Below, in pieces: positions 9,719-17,644 of a stretch of DNA of 64,000 bases. The notes below the pieces were generated by a model, which saw nothing but the letters and a program-made list of their open reading frames with translations, did not search any database and was not told where the DNA came from. The DNA is from Bacteroidota bacterium. GTDB lineage: Bacteria; Bacteroidota; Bacteroidia; Bacteroidales; VadinHA17. The stretch lies in the NCBI GenBank assembly GCA_003250475.1, contig QKGI01000045.1, positions 1-64,000 of the forward strand. The letters are read 5' to 3'. Numbering within the stretch: the first letter of the stretch is position 1; the number at the start of each line of letters is the position of its first letter. The position numbers and the translations under genes are program-made.

Positions 9719-9955
9719 ATGAGCACAACAGTTACGGTGTTATATTTCGGAGCTGCCGGGGAGATCGCAGGAAAACCCTCCGAGGTAATGGAGGCAGACG
9801 ATACAGATACTCTCTGCAACCGGATACTTGAAAAATATCCGGCAATGGAAACCGTGCCCTTCAGGCTTGCGCTTAACAGGGTATTGATAAAAGAGGGATC
9901 TCCCCTGAAAGAAAATGATATAATTGCAATACTTCCCCCGTTTAAAGGGGGATAA
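9719..9955 (+). CDS. moaD: Molybdopterin synthase sulfur carrier subunit
   Basis: 78-residue ubiquitin-fold sulfur carrier ending in the Gly-Gly tail (PPFKGG) that is adenylated and thiocarboxylated. The partner MoaE lies immediately downstream, which favours MoaD over ThiS. Together they insert the dithiolene sulfurs into precursor Z (cPMP) during molybdenum cofactor synthesis. The gene starts 3 bases after polA. The other cofactor genes (moaA, moaC, moeA, moeB) are not in the window. Confidence 0.87.
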   Translation: MSTTVTVLYFGAAGEIAGKPSEVMEADDTDTLCNRILEKYPAMETVPFRLALNRVLIKEGSPLKENDIIAILPPFKGG

Positions 9956-9971
9956 ATATGTACTTCTGATA

Positions 9972-10373
9972 ATGAAAAACAGGTATCTGGTAGGAGGTCC
10001 GATCACACCTCTGCTTATTTCGGAAATGATGACACTGGGCAATGATGATGTCGGTGCAGGAGCTGTCTCAATATTCATTGGCAAGGTACGTGATGACGAG
10101 ATCAATGGTAAAAGGGTGAAAGCAATAGAGTACTCAGCCTATAATGACATGGCCGAAAAAGAAGCCAACGAGATCATAAAAACGGTAATGATGGCATTCA
10201 GCGATGTAAGGAAGATATTTTTCGTTCATTCCACCGGCACGGTCAGGGCGGGGGAGGTTTCTCTGTTCATTATGGTGACCGCCGGTCACCGTGATCACGC
10301 CACCCGGGCATGCCGTCACATCATAGAAATGCTTAAGGAACGTCTTCCGGTATGGAAGAAGGAACTGTTCTGA
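9972..10373 (+). CDS. moaE: Molybdopterin synthase catalytic subunit
   Basis: MoaE holds the active site where cPMP receives two sulfurs from the MoaD thiocarboxylate. The track ORF begins at 9924 inside moaD. I prefer ATG 9972 (133 residues), 16 bases after the moaD stop, because it begins right before the conserved MKNRYLVGG N-terminus. Family residues are visible: GKVRDDE (substrate-binding Arg), GHRDHATRACRHIIEMLK and the catalytic lysine in VWKKE. It is the last gene of the queD-polA-moaD-moaE group and converges on the protease gene from the other strand. Confidence 0.92.
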   Translation: MKNRYLVGGPITPLLISEMMTLGNDDVGAGAVSIFIGKVRDDEINGKRVKAIEYSAYNDMAEKEANEIIKTVMMAFSDVRKIFFVHSTGTVRAGEVSLFIMVTAGHRDHATRACRHIIEMLKERLPVWKKELF

Positions 10374-10390
10374 GGAGAGATAAAAAATGG

Positions 10391-12064
10391 TTAAATGGCG
10401 GCCTTCCCCTTGAGGATGGCTGCGTAACGCGACCTGTTGCCGGCCATGTCTATTGCTGCGATGACCTGCGAATCCCTGGAGAGCGAATATTTTACCATAC
10501 CTGAATCATAGAAGTATCTTCCGGCAAGCTCAGATTCAATGAGTTCGGCAACATCATCGCCATATGTTTCCATATCTCTGTCAAGAGAATGGCTTAGACC
10601 TGCCTGCAGTTTTTCTATCGTCTCTTTATTGCCATCATAGAGCTTTTCATCCTTTGCAACTGTTGCCAGCTCTTCCAGTAGTGTTTCGGAACCTGTTTTA
10701 TATGAGAATTTTCTCTCCAGCAGGAAATCCCTGAAGTTACTGATGTCATCACCGGTTAACCTGAGGCTGTCGGGCGCCGCCGGTGCGGGATGCGACCAGT
10801 AGTATTCCGTGGCAAAATCGAATATCATATTCTGGACGTACAGCTCACTGGTAAACCGGTTAAGCATGTCTGAAGGCACCGTGACATCGGGGATAATTCC
10901 GCCGCCGTCCTTTACCTGTCGGCCGTTGCGCGTCTTGAAGGTCCTGGTAAGGGAGTCGGGAATGATTCCCACACTGCCATCCTCATTCGGATGCGAGAAA
11001 TCGACCGCCTGAATGCATCTTCCGCTCGGGATATAGTATTTGGCTGTTGTTATCTTCACCTGTGCCTTATAACTCAGGGGCCTGGCAACCTGGACCAGCC
11101 CCTTGCCATATGAACGCTCACCTAGAATTATAGCCCTGTCGAGATCCTGCAGAGCCCCGGCAACGATCTCTGATGCTGAAGCAGAACCCCTGTTGATCAG
11201 GACAATAACCGGCATGTCCGGAGCCACCGGATTCTTTGTCGTACGGAAAACGGCATCATACTGTGAGGCCCGGCCCCGGGTACTGACCACCTCCTGCCCC
11301 TGTTTCACGAACAGGTTGACTATCTCGACTGCTTCATTGACCAGTCCGCCCGGGTTACTCCTCAGATCAAGGATCAGATCCTCTGCCCCCTGTTTGTCTT
11401 TCAGATCAATGAGGGCATCCCTGACCTCGCTGATACAGTTCTGAGTGAAGTTTGTAAACCGGATGTATCCTGTATTGTCATCAACCATGCCATAATAAGG
11501 AACAGCGGAAATTGAGATTTTTTCCCTTTTCAGTCTTTTTGTAATCTCTTCCCCGTTTCGTCTGATAACTATTTCCGCCTCGGTGCCCGGTTCTCCCTTC
11601 AGCATATCTGATGCCTGGTCCGAAGAGACTCCTTTAAGCGATCTGCCGTCTATGCTTATCATCAGGTCTCCTGACCGTATACCGCTTCTGTCTGCCGGAA
11701 AGTCCTTATAGACATTGGTCACAACAATATAATCACCTGATTTTCTTATGAGTGAGCCAAACCCCCCATATTTTCCCGTAGTCATAAAATCCAGGTCCTG
11801 TGTCTCCTCTTCCGGATAGAAAACTGTATACGGATCAAGAGTAGCAAGCATGGAATTTATGCTTTTATGTATCAGCTTTTCCGGGTCTATTTCATCTACA
11901 TAAAAAGCATTGAGCTCCCTGAAGAGGGAGATGTATATGTCAATATTCTTGGTGAGTTTGAAATCCCTGTTCTCCTGGCCGCCCATGAGAAATCCAAGTG
12001 TCAGCAGTGCCGCCAGAATTATCGCGGGCACAAGCACCATTCTTTTTCTGTTTCCCATTCTCAT
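10391..12064 (-). CDS. S41-family C-terminal processing peptidase
   Basis: 557-residue periplasmic serine protease of the tail-specific/CtpA family. An N-terminal membrane anchor (about 8-28) is followed by a PDZ domain (about 95-180, with YGGFGSLIRK) and the S41 catalytic domain, whose predicted Ser/Lys dyad is S296 in RGSASASEIV and K321 in ERSYGKGLVQ. A C-terminal helical region of about 170 residues follows. These proteases trim or degrade envelope proteins from their C-termini. It lies just downstream of rnpA (19-base gap) on the same strand. A TAACTTTG element at 12079-12086, within the rnpA stop region, may give it its own promoter. Confidence 0.93.
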   Translation of the reverse strand: MRMGNRKRMVLVPAIILAALLTLGFLMGGQENRDFKLTKNIDIYISLFRELNAFYVDEIDPEKLIHKSINSMLATLDPYTVFYPEEETQDLDFMTTGKYGGFGSLIRKSGDYIVVTNVYKDFPADRSGIRSGDLMISIDGRSLKGVSSDQASDMLKGEPGTEAEIVIRRNGEEITKRLKREKISISAVPYYGMVDDNTGYIRFTNFTQNCISEVRDALIDLKDKQGAEDLILDLRSNPGGLVNEAVEIVNLFVKQGQEVVSTRGRASQYDAVFRTTKNPVAPDMPVIVLINRGSASASEIVAGALQDLDRAIILGERSYGKGLVQVARPLSYKAQVKITTAKYYIPSGRCIQAVDFSHPNEDGSVGIIPDSLTRTFKTRNGRQVKDGGGIIPDVTVPSDMLNRFTSELYVQNMIFDFATEYYWSHPAPAAPDSLRLTGDDISNFRDFLLERKFSYKTGSETLLEELATVAKDEKLYDGNKETIEKLQAGLSHSLDRDMETYGDDVAELIESELAGRYFYDSGMVKYSLSRDSQVIAAIDMAGNRSRYAAILKGKAAI

Positions 12065-12083
12065 AAAAGAAATTTTGGCAAAG

Positions 12084-12476
12084 TTAATATTTATGATGTG
12101 TCAGTCTTTCAATAACTGCTATTACGCATTTTTCGGTTATGGCATAGGGTTTTATCTCTGTATCAGTCCATAACAGGGCAAGCTCTATGCGTCTTTCGCT
12201 TTCTGACATAAACGTCATAAGGGGCTGTTTGTTTTTCCTCCAGGCCTCTCTTATTCTTCTGCGGATAAGGTTACGGTCAACGGCTCTTTTGAAGTTTCTT
12301 TTCGGCACCGAGATAAGCACCCTGACTGAAGGCAGGGATTCAGAGGAGGGCATCACCCTGAAAACAACACGGAGAGGGGGCTGGCTTATGGTACGGCCTC
12401 CGGCAAAGAGTTCGCTTACGGTTTTTATTCCGCAAAGCCTTTCCTTTTTGGTGAATGATTCCTCTTTTTGTTTCAT
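12084..12476 (-). CDS. rnpA: Ribonuclease P protein component
   Basis: 130-residue basic protein that assists the RNase P RNA in maturing tRNA 5' ends. The family signature is clear: KRNFKRAVDRNLIRRRIREAW (the RNR helix) after the strand VRVLISVPKR, preceded by an aromatic-binding cleft region (LRVVFRV). It lies between hemD (upstream, 67-base gap) and the S41 protease, the usual Bacteroidota order. The canonical rpmH neighbour is absent, and yidD, often next to rnpA elsewhere, sits 44 kb away. Confidence 0.95.
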   Translation of the reverse strand: MKQKEESFTKKERLCGIKTVSELFAGGRTISQPPLRVVFRVMPSSESLPSVRVLISVPKRNFKRAVDRNLIRRRIREAWRKNKQPLMTFMSESERRIELALLWTDTEIKPYAITEKCVIAVIERLTHHKY

Positions 12477-12485
12477 CCAGAAAGA

Positions 12486-12540
12486 GAAAGCATCAATCCG
12501 GCAGGATGGATGCTTTCATTCGGACCATCTTACCGGTCCG
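12486..12540. repeat. Two inverted repeats in the hemD-rnpA gap
   Basis: A perfect 9-base stem (gaaagcatc/gatgctttc at 12486-12494 and 12509-12517) and a perfect 6-base stem (cggacc/ggtccg at 12521-12526 and 12535-12540) fill the 67-base gap between the hemD stop and the rnpA start. Neither is followed by a T-run on the minus strand, so they are more likely mRNA processing or attenuation structures than a full terminator. Confidence 0.45.
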
Positions 12541-12543
12541 TAT

Positions 12544-13299
12544 TTATTTGTTGTTCTTGTTAAAGTCTCTAATGAAACAGTCCAGGGCCATCGTCATTGA
12601 CGGGGCCTTTGGGTTGGGAGCCTGTATGTCAAGCCTGAACCCTTCGTTGGTAACTGCCTCCGCGGTTGTGGGACCAAAGGCAGCTATTTTTACTTCTCCC
12701 TGCCTGAAAGCCGGAAAATTTTCTTTCAGTGACTTGATTCCCGAGGGACTGTAAAACACCAGGATGTCATAATCAAGCTCGGTAGAATCAAATCCCCGGC
12801 TTATCGTCCTGTACATTGTGCCGATAGTGTGCTTTATGCTGTGACCTGAAAGCAGGTCCGGGATATCCGTGTTATGCGGATCGGAGAGCGGGACAAAAAA
12901 GTTTTCATCCCTGTGCTTTATTATCACATCAATAAGATCTTCAAAGGTGGCTTTGCCATGGAAGATTTTTCTCTTCCTGTACACGATGTATTTTTGAAGG
13001 TAGAATGCCACGTTCTCTGTAATGCAAAAATACTTCATCGTGTCGGCGACAGTAAGGCGCATCTCCTCACAGAGCCTGAAATAATGATCAATAGCTGTCT
13101 TGGATGTGAAGATTATGGCAGTAAAATCAGCAGGATTGATTTTTTGTTGCCGGAACTCCTTGGCAGAGATACCCTCAATCTGGATAAACTGCCTGAAATC
13201 AATTTTCAGATTATGTTTTTTAGCGAGCTCGAAATATGGTGATTTCGGATTGTTTGGCTCAGGCTGCGACACTAATACCTTCCTTATTTTCAAAGCCAT
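12544..13299 (-). CDS. hemD: Uroporphyrinogen-III synthase
   Basis: 251 residues matching the HemD fold, which closes and inverts ring D of hydroxymethylbilane to uroporphyrinogen III in tetrapyrrole synthesis. HemD is poorly conserved. The recognisable parts are the N-terminal VLVSQPEP, FTAIIFTSKTAIDHYF in the first lobe, DILVFYSPSGIKSLKENFP in the second, and AAFGPTTAEAVTNEG near the end. Placement between DUF4271 and rnpA is the usual Bacteroidota context and strengthens the call. It has 36 bases of spacing from DUF4271 upstream. Confidence 0.9.
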   Translation of the reverse strand: MALKIRKVLVSQPEPNNPKSPYFELAKKHNLKIDFRQFIQIEGISAKEFRQQKINPADFTAIIFTSKTAIDHYFRLCEEMRLTVADTMKYFCITENVAFYLQKYIVYRKRKIFHGKATFEDLIDVIIKHRDENFFVPLSDPHNTDIPDLLSGHSIKHTIGTMYRTISRGFDSTELDYDILVFYSPSGIKSLKENFPAFRQGEVKIAAFGPTTAEAVTNEGFRLDIQAPNPKAPSMTMALDCFIRDFNKNNK

Positions 13300-13335
13300 A
13301 AGTTTTTAGTTCAACCTCCTCGTGTTACCCGATGA

Positions 13336-14193
13336 TCAGAAAATACCCAGTATCTTCAGAATGACCAGGGCGGGCAAGACTTCAAGGGCACAAAGGTACA
13401 AAATGAAATAAAATAGTGAAATATGCCTGTTGTGAAATATTATCAGCAGCCTTAATGTTCGTAAAATAAGCAAGATAACGACGGGGATAAGACCTGCAAT
13501 AACGAAAGAAATGGTATTATTGAGTGGTGCGAAAATGATAATTCCGTTAAGAAAAAAGAGCAATATTGAGCTGGCAAACCAGATGTTGTAAACAACAACC
13601 ATATATTCACGGAAGAGGGACCTCCATCCCGTGATGCCCGCAACGATTATACATGTCAGGTGCCTTGTCAGCAATGCGACGAGGAATGAACCGCCGAGAA
13701 GGGCTGTCAGCCATATAAAACCTTCATCTCCTTTATCCGGAAGGAGACCGGCAGAAAGAAGCGATACTGCTGCAAAAAGGCTGATATTCAATATCGTGAA
13801 GATATTTCTCAAGACAAATGGCCAGGCCAGTACTGCCGAGGTGCCGGGAGGAATCAGCTCCTGCTTTTTCCTGAAACCGATGGTGGATAGCCCGGAGAGA
13901 ATGCTTTTCCTTCCGGATACCGTAAGCGCAGTGATGATAAGGAGAGAAAAAGAAAGTATTATAAAGCAGAAGTCCTGGTTAAATGTCTCCGGGGGTATTG
14001 GCAGTCCCTCAACACGTCCGGCAGCCGAGATATATCCTGTTCCGGACATCCCCGGCCCTGCCGCCATCTCTTTCAGGCTGTCTGACGGGTGGATGAGCGG
14101 AATTATCCGGCCTATACTGAACTCGTTTTGCGAAGCGGGTGGCAGAAGAGTATCAGCAGCAACACTTATTGTATCGCCAGGGCCGGGCATCAT
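13336..14193 (-). CDS. DUF4271 domain membrane protein
   Basis: 285-residue multi-pass inner-membrane protein of unknown function. After a soluble N-terminal segment of about 95 residues rich in Pro and Gly come about six hydrophobic helices (for example ILSFSLLIITAL, LNISLFAAVSLL, FVIAGLIPVVILLILRTLRLL). The combination with hemD directly downstream identifies it as DUF4271, a Bacteroidota-restricted family. It is 9 bases downstream of deoC on the same strand. Membership of a hemD/rnpA transcript is suggestive of an envelope or tetrapyrrole link, but no catalytic motif is visible. Confidence 0.8.
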   Translation of the reverse strand: MMPGPGDTISVAADTLLPPASQNEFSIGRIIPLIHPSDSLKEMAAGPGMSGTGYISAAGRVEGLPIPPETFNQDFCFIILSFSLLIITALTVSGRKSILSGLSTIGFRKKQELIPPGTSAVLAWPFVLRNIFTILNISLFAAVSLLSAGLLPDKGDEGFIWLTALLGGSFLVALLTRHLTCIIVAGITGWRSLFREYMVVVYNIWFASSILLFFLNGIIIFAPLNNTISFVIAGLIPVVILLILRTLRLLIIFHNRHISLFYFILYLCALEVLPALVILKILGIF

Positions 14194-14202
14194 CTGTGGT
14201 CA

Positions 14203-15075
14203 TTAAAAATAGGCCGGTTTTCCGGGATAGAGTTCGGAAAGGATATTATTTGCAAGCCGTGAGGCTCCTATCCTGAAATACTCAGGTGTAAGCCATTTTT
14301 CGCCGAGCATGTTTCTTACTATAAAGTAATATGCGAGAGCATCATCGGGAGCCACGATGCCACCTGCGGGTTTGAATCCGATCATGATCCCTGTCTCGTT
14401 CCAGTAATCACGGATGGCACGGCAAATTACCCATGCCGCTTCAGGGGTTGCCGATACCTGGCTTTTCCCTGTGGATGTTTTAACAAAGTCAGCTCCTGAT
14501 TCCATGGCGACAACCGAGGCCCGGTAAATATTCCTCTCATCCTTCAGCAGCCCGGTCTCAAGTATCACCTTTAAGGTGGCACTCCCTGCCGATTCCCTTA
14601 TTGACTTCAGTTCATCTATGACGGCATCATAGTCTCCTTCCAGAAAGGTACCCACCGGCATTACCACGTCTATTTCGTCAGCGCCCATATTCACAGCCAT
14701 GGTAGTCTCCAGCGCCTTGACCTCGGGAAAAGTCTGGCTGGAGGGGAAGGAGGCAGAAACAACGGCAAGCCTTACCCCGCAGTCGCCCAGGCCCTCCCCG
14801 GCAACCTTTACGAAGTTGGGATACACACAGATGGCTGCTACGTTACGCATTTCGTTAAAACTGTATCGAAATGATGCAGTCCTCTCTGCGAAACTGCGTA
14901 TAGTCCCGGCACTGTCAGCAGTGTTGAGGCTTGTAAGATCAATAAAGGAAAAAATATCTCTCAGTATCGGAGCCCTCTCAATGGTCTGGGTCATCCTCCT
15001 GGCCTCGGCAACACATTCGCCCATCTCGCCGGGCGAATAATCATGGTTTAGCAGCTTCCTGTATAATTTGGTCAT
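14203..15075 (-). CDS. deoC: Deoxyribose-phosphate aldolase
   Basis: 290-residue class I aldolase cleaving 2-deoxyribose-5-phosphate to glyceraldehyde-3-phosphate and acetaldehyde in deoxynucleoside catabolism. The Schiff-base lysine is K199 in DFVKTSTGKS. The second active-site lysine is K169 in TLKVILETG. AICVYPNFV and GADEIDVVMPVG are the other family motifs. It is longer than E. coli DeoC (259) through an N-terminal extension of about 35 residues. It heads the deoC-DUF4271-hemD-rnpA run. Confidence 0.95.
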   Translation of the reverse strand: MTKLYRKLLNHDYSPGEMGECVAEARRMTQTIERAPILRDIFSFIDLTSLNTADSAGTIRSFAERTASFRYSFNEMRNVAAICVYPNFVKVAGEGLGDCGVRLAVVSASFPSSQTFPEVKALETTMAVNMGADEIDVVMPVGTFLEGDYDAVIDELKSIRESAGSATLKVILETGLLKDERNIYRASVVAMESGADFVKTSTGKSQVSATPEAAWVICRAIRDYWNETGIMIGFKPAGGIVAPDDALAYYFIVRNMLGEKWLTPEYFRIGASRLANNILSELYPGKPAYF

Positions 15076-15170
15076 AATTAAGGTTATGTATTAACCGGTA
15101 CAAACCTGTAGCCGGATTGCAAACGGGGGTCAATTTAATTGTTTTTAATGAAAAGCAAATAAAAATCGGA

Positions 15171-16547
15171 CTATTTGCGAAGGCTTTTATTTCTTGCCAG
15201 GGATGCAAAAATACCGGCAAAGCAAAGGATTGAGAAAATGATAAAACCGCTCTTCATTGATCCAATCAGCTGCAGGTAATTATCAGGATTGATTTTGGCC
15301 TGTCCCATGTAGATAGCCAGCAACATCAGGGCAATGGCCATGCTGAATGTCTGGCCCACATTGCGCATTGTCCCGAGCATTCCCGACGCATTGCCAAGCT
15401 GTCGCTTCTCAACGGAGCTCATTATGGCGTTCGAGTTGGGCGATGAAAATAATGAAAAACCGGCGCCCATTATCACCAGCACTGTAACAATAAATGTTAC
15501 CGAGGTATTACCGCTGATGAAACAAAGCATTACCAGGCCGGCAGAGGTTATGCCCATGCCGACAGATGCCAGTACACCGGGGTTATATTTATCTGACAGC
15601 TTACCTGCTGCCGGGGATATGAGGGCCATCGTCAGGGGCCATGACATAAGCACGAATCCTGCATCACGCGGCCCCAGCTCTTTAATATACTGAAGGAACA
15701 GGCTCAGGAAAAAACCTATCGCACTTGTGGCTGCATAATGTATAAGCGCGGCAAGACTGGAGAAGGCAAAGACCCTGTTCCTTGATATCAGCGTTATGTC
15801 AAACAGCGGATAGGATGTGTTTTTCTCCCATAAAATGAACAAAACGAACAATAGCAGTCCCAGGCTGGTCAACAGCCACCCGGGGCGTTCCGGCAGTCTT
15901 GAAAAACCGTACATCACCAGGGCCATTGATAACCCGTATATCGACGCACCGGGCCAGTCAAATCTCTCTCCCCTGGCTTCGGCCCACTCTCCCTTCATCT
16001 TCTTTCTGATGAGTATCAGGCTGATGATACCCAGCGGAACCAGGAAGGCAAAGATGCTCCTCCAGCCAAGATACCGGGTAAGGAGCCCTCCCAGAAAAGG
16101 TCCGGAAGCAAGTCCCACATATACCGCAGTCACATTGATTCCCATTGCCCTTCCTCTCTCTCCCGGAGGGAAGACAGAGGTCAGAATAGCCATATTTGTT
16201 CCGAACATCATTGCCCCGCCAACACCCTGGAGTATTCTGATGCCGATAAGCCATCTGATCCCGGGAGTGAATGAGAGAAGTATCATGGTAAGTGTGAAGA
16301 TCATCAGGCCGGCAGTGAATACCTTCTTTCGCCCGAGGATGTCTCCCAGCCTGCCGGCAGGAAGCAACAGGATAGATGTGGCAAGCATATAGCTGCTTAT
16401 CACCCAGTTAAGGGTGACAGCATTCAGTGACAGCTCCTCTCCGATGGATGGCAGGGCCAGGTTCACCGATGACCCCATAAAGGGGGTAAGGAACGAGGCG
16501 AAGGCGGTAACGGTAAGTACTGATCTTTTTAACTCTTTCTCTGTCAT
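15171..16547 (-). CDS. MFS efflux transporter (DHA2/EmrB-QacA type)
   Basis: 458-residue major facilitator with 12-14 predicted helices. The loop 2-3 motif A is GRLGDILGRKKV, and the helix-5 antiporter-type motif is close to GLASGPFLGGLL (about 150-161), as in drug:H+ antiporters of the DHA2 group. It likely exports drugs or metabolites, but the substrate cannot be deduced. It overlaps dtd by 4 bases (ATGA), so the two are co-translated. No adjacent HlyD-type adaptor or outer-membrane factor is present, so it probably works alone at the inner membrane. Confidence 0.88.
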   Translation of the reverse strand: MTEKELKRSVLTVTAFASFLTPFMGSSVNLALPSIGEELSLNAVTLNWVISSYMLATSILLLPAGRLGDILGRKKVFTAGLMIFTLTMILLSFTPGIRWLIGIRILQGVGGAMMFGTNMAILTSVFPPGERGRAMGINVTAVYVGLASGPFLGGLLTRYLGWRSIFAFLVPLGIISLILIRKKMKGEWAEARGERFDWPGASIYGLSMALVMYGFSRLPERPGWLLTSLGLLLFVLFILWEKNTSYPLFDITLISRNRVFAFSSLAALIHYAATSAIGFFLSLFLQYIKELGPRDAGFVLMSWPLTMALISPAAGKLSDKYNPGVLASVGMGITSAGLVMLCFISGNTSVTFIVTVLVIMGAGFSLFSSPNSNAIMSSVEKRQLGNASGMLGTMRNVGQTFSMAIALMLLAIYMGQAKINPDNYLQLIGSMKSGFIIFSILCFAGIFASLARNKSLRK

Positions 16548-16996
16548 TCCCTGTTCCTGCTGTCAATTATTATCGTCACCGGCCCGTCGTTTACCAGGTC
16601 TATCTCCATCATGGCTCCGAAAACACCGGTACCGGGAGCATCTCCCAGGAGCTCCCCGGTGGCAGAGATGAATTTTTCGTAAAGAGGTATTGCCTTTTCC
16701 GGCCTGGCAGCCCTGATATAGGAAGGCCTGTTGCCCTTTTTTGTGCTGGCATGAAGGGTGAACTGGCTAACAATGATGATCCCACCCCCCGCTTCTTTCA
16801 CAGCCATGTTCATCACCCCGTTTTCATCATCAAAAACCCTTAGGTTCACGATTTTTGATGCGAGCCACAGGGCATCCTCCGTTGTGTCCGCCTCCTCGAT
16901 TCCCAGCAGTACCAGGAGCCCTTTTCCTATTGCAGAACAGATCTCTCCGCCTGTGGAAACGGAGGCCCTTTTTACTCGCTGGACAACTACTCTCAT
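16544..16996 (-). CDS. dtd: D-aminoacyl-tRNA deacylase
   Basis: 150 residues, the normal length for DTD, which hydrolyses D-amino acids (and glycine mischarged on tRNA-Ala) from tRNA. Family motifs are complete: MRVVVQRVKRASV at the N-terminus, the active-site SQFTL at residues about 80, and the cross-subunit Gly-Pro motif in NDGPVTI near the C-terminus. The start is the ATG at 16996. It is divergent from mntP and coupled to the downstream MFS gene. Confidence 0.96.
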   Translation of the reverse strand: MRVVVQRVKRASVSTGGEICSAIGKGLLVLLGIEEADTTEDALWLASKIVNLRVFDDENGVMNMAVKEAGGGIIIVSQFTLHASTKKGNRPSYIRAARPEKAIPLYEKFISATGELLGDAPGTGVFGAMMEIDLVNDGPVTIIIDSRNRE

Positions 16997-17057
16997 TTTG
17001 TTTCTACGGGTGGTAAAAGTAGCAATTATTAACTATTTTTACAGCCTTCCTGAAGCC

Positions 17058-17624
17058 ATGGATATAGTCACAATAACAGGTATCGCCCTTGGTCTCTCGT
17101 TTGACAGCTTTGCGGTCTCCCTTTCATGTGGTGTCATCGAGTCGAGGATACGTTTCAGAAATGCAATGCGTATTGCATTTACGCTGGCGTTCTTTCAGGG
17201 CGGTCTGACGGTGCTGGGTTTTTTCCTGGGCTCCACGGTCAGCAAGCAGATAGAAAGACTGGATCACTGGCTGGCGCTTCTCCTTTTGCTGATACTGGGA
17301 GCCAGGATGATAATCAACGGTATACGGGATGATGATAAAAAGGATCCGGTTGACTACAGCCGCTGGACCGTCCTGCTCACCATGGCTGTCGGTACCAGCA
17401 TCGATGCATTTGCCGTCGGCATAAGCTTTGCGTTTCTGAAGGTGCATATATGGAGCGCCGGAGTGATAATAGGCGCGGTGACTTTCCTGGCATCCATGAC
17501 AGCAATACGAATTGGTAAATCAGCGGGGAGTCATCTTGGGTCAAGAGTAGAGATAATAGGAGGCATCATACTCATAATCATTGGAATAAAGATACTGGTG
17601 GAGCATCTTGTTGCAGCCGCGTAA
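17058..17624 (+). CDS. mntP: Manganese efflux pump, MntP family
   Basis: The track ORF (16758-17624) carries a false 100-residue N-terminus that overlaps dtd on the other strand. The real start is ATG 17058, giving 188 residues, the family's usual length, beginning MDIVTITGIALGLSFDSFAVS. Six hydrophobic helices are visible, with the duplicated acidic motif of MntP: SFDSFAVSLSCG in the first half and GTSIDAFAVGISF in the second, the two conserved aspartates that bind Mn2+. It protects against manganese excess. No Mn riboswitch was recognised in the 61-base dtd-mntP gap. Confidence 0.94.
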   Translation: MDIVTITGIALGLSFDSFAVSLSCGVIESRIRFRNAMRIAFTLAFFQGGLTVLGFFLGSTVSKQIERLDHWLALLLLLILGARMIINGIRDDDKKDPVDYSRWTVLLTMAVGTSIDAFAVGISFAFLKVHIWSAGVIIGAVTFLASMTAIRIGKSAGSHLGSRVEIIGGIILIIIGIKILVEHLVAAA

Positions 17625-17644
17625 TCTGCATCATGTTTATTGTC

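Noticed and set aside
9719-9955. ThiS (thiamine sulfur carrier) as identity of the 78-residue Gly-Gly protein
   Set aside because: moaE directly follows and no thiamine gene is nearby, so MoaD is better supported.
12486-12540. Intrinsic terminator for hemD
   Set aside because: Good stems but no T-run in the minus-strand direction; recorded as inverted repeats only.
13631-14206. 191-residue plus-strand ORF
   Set aside because: Exact antisense shadow of DUF4271; no family features.
15817-16392. 191-residue plus-strand ORF
   Set aside because: Antisense shadow of the MFS transporter; Pro/Ser-rich composition typical of frame shadows.
16758-17057. N-terminal 100-residue extension of the mntP ORF
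   Set aside because: It lies antisense to the well-supported dtd gene, and the MntP family begins at ATG 17058.
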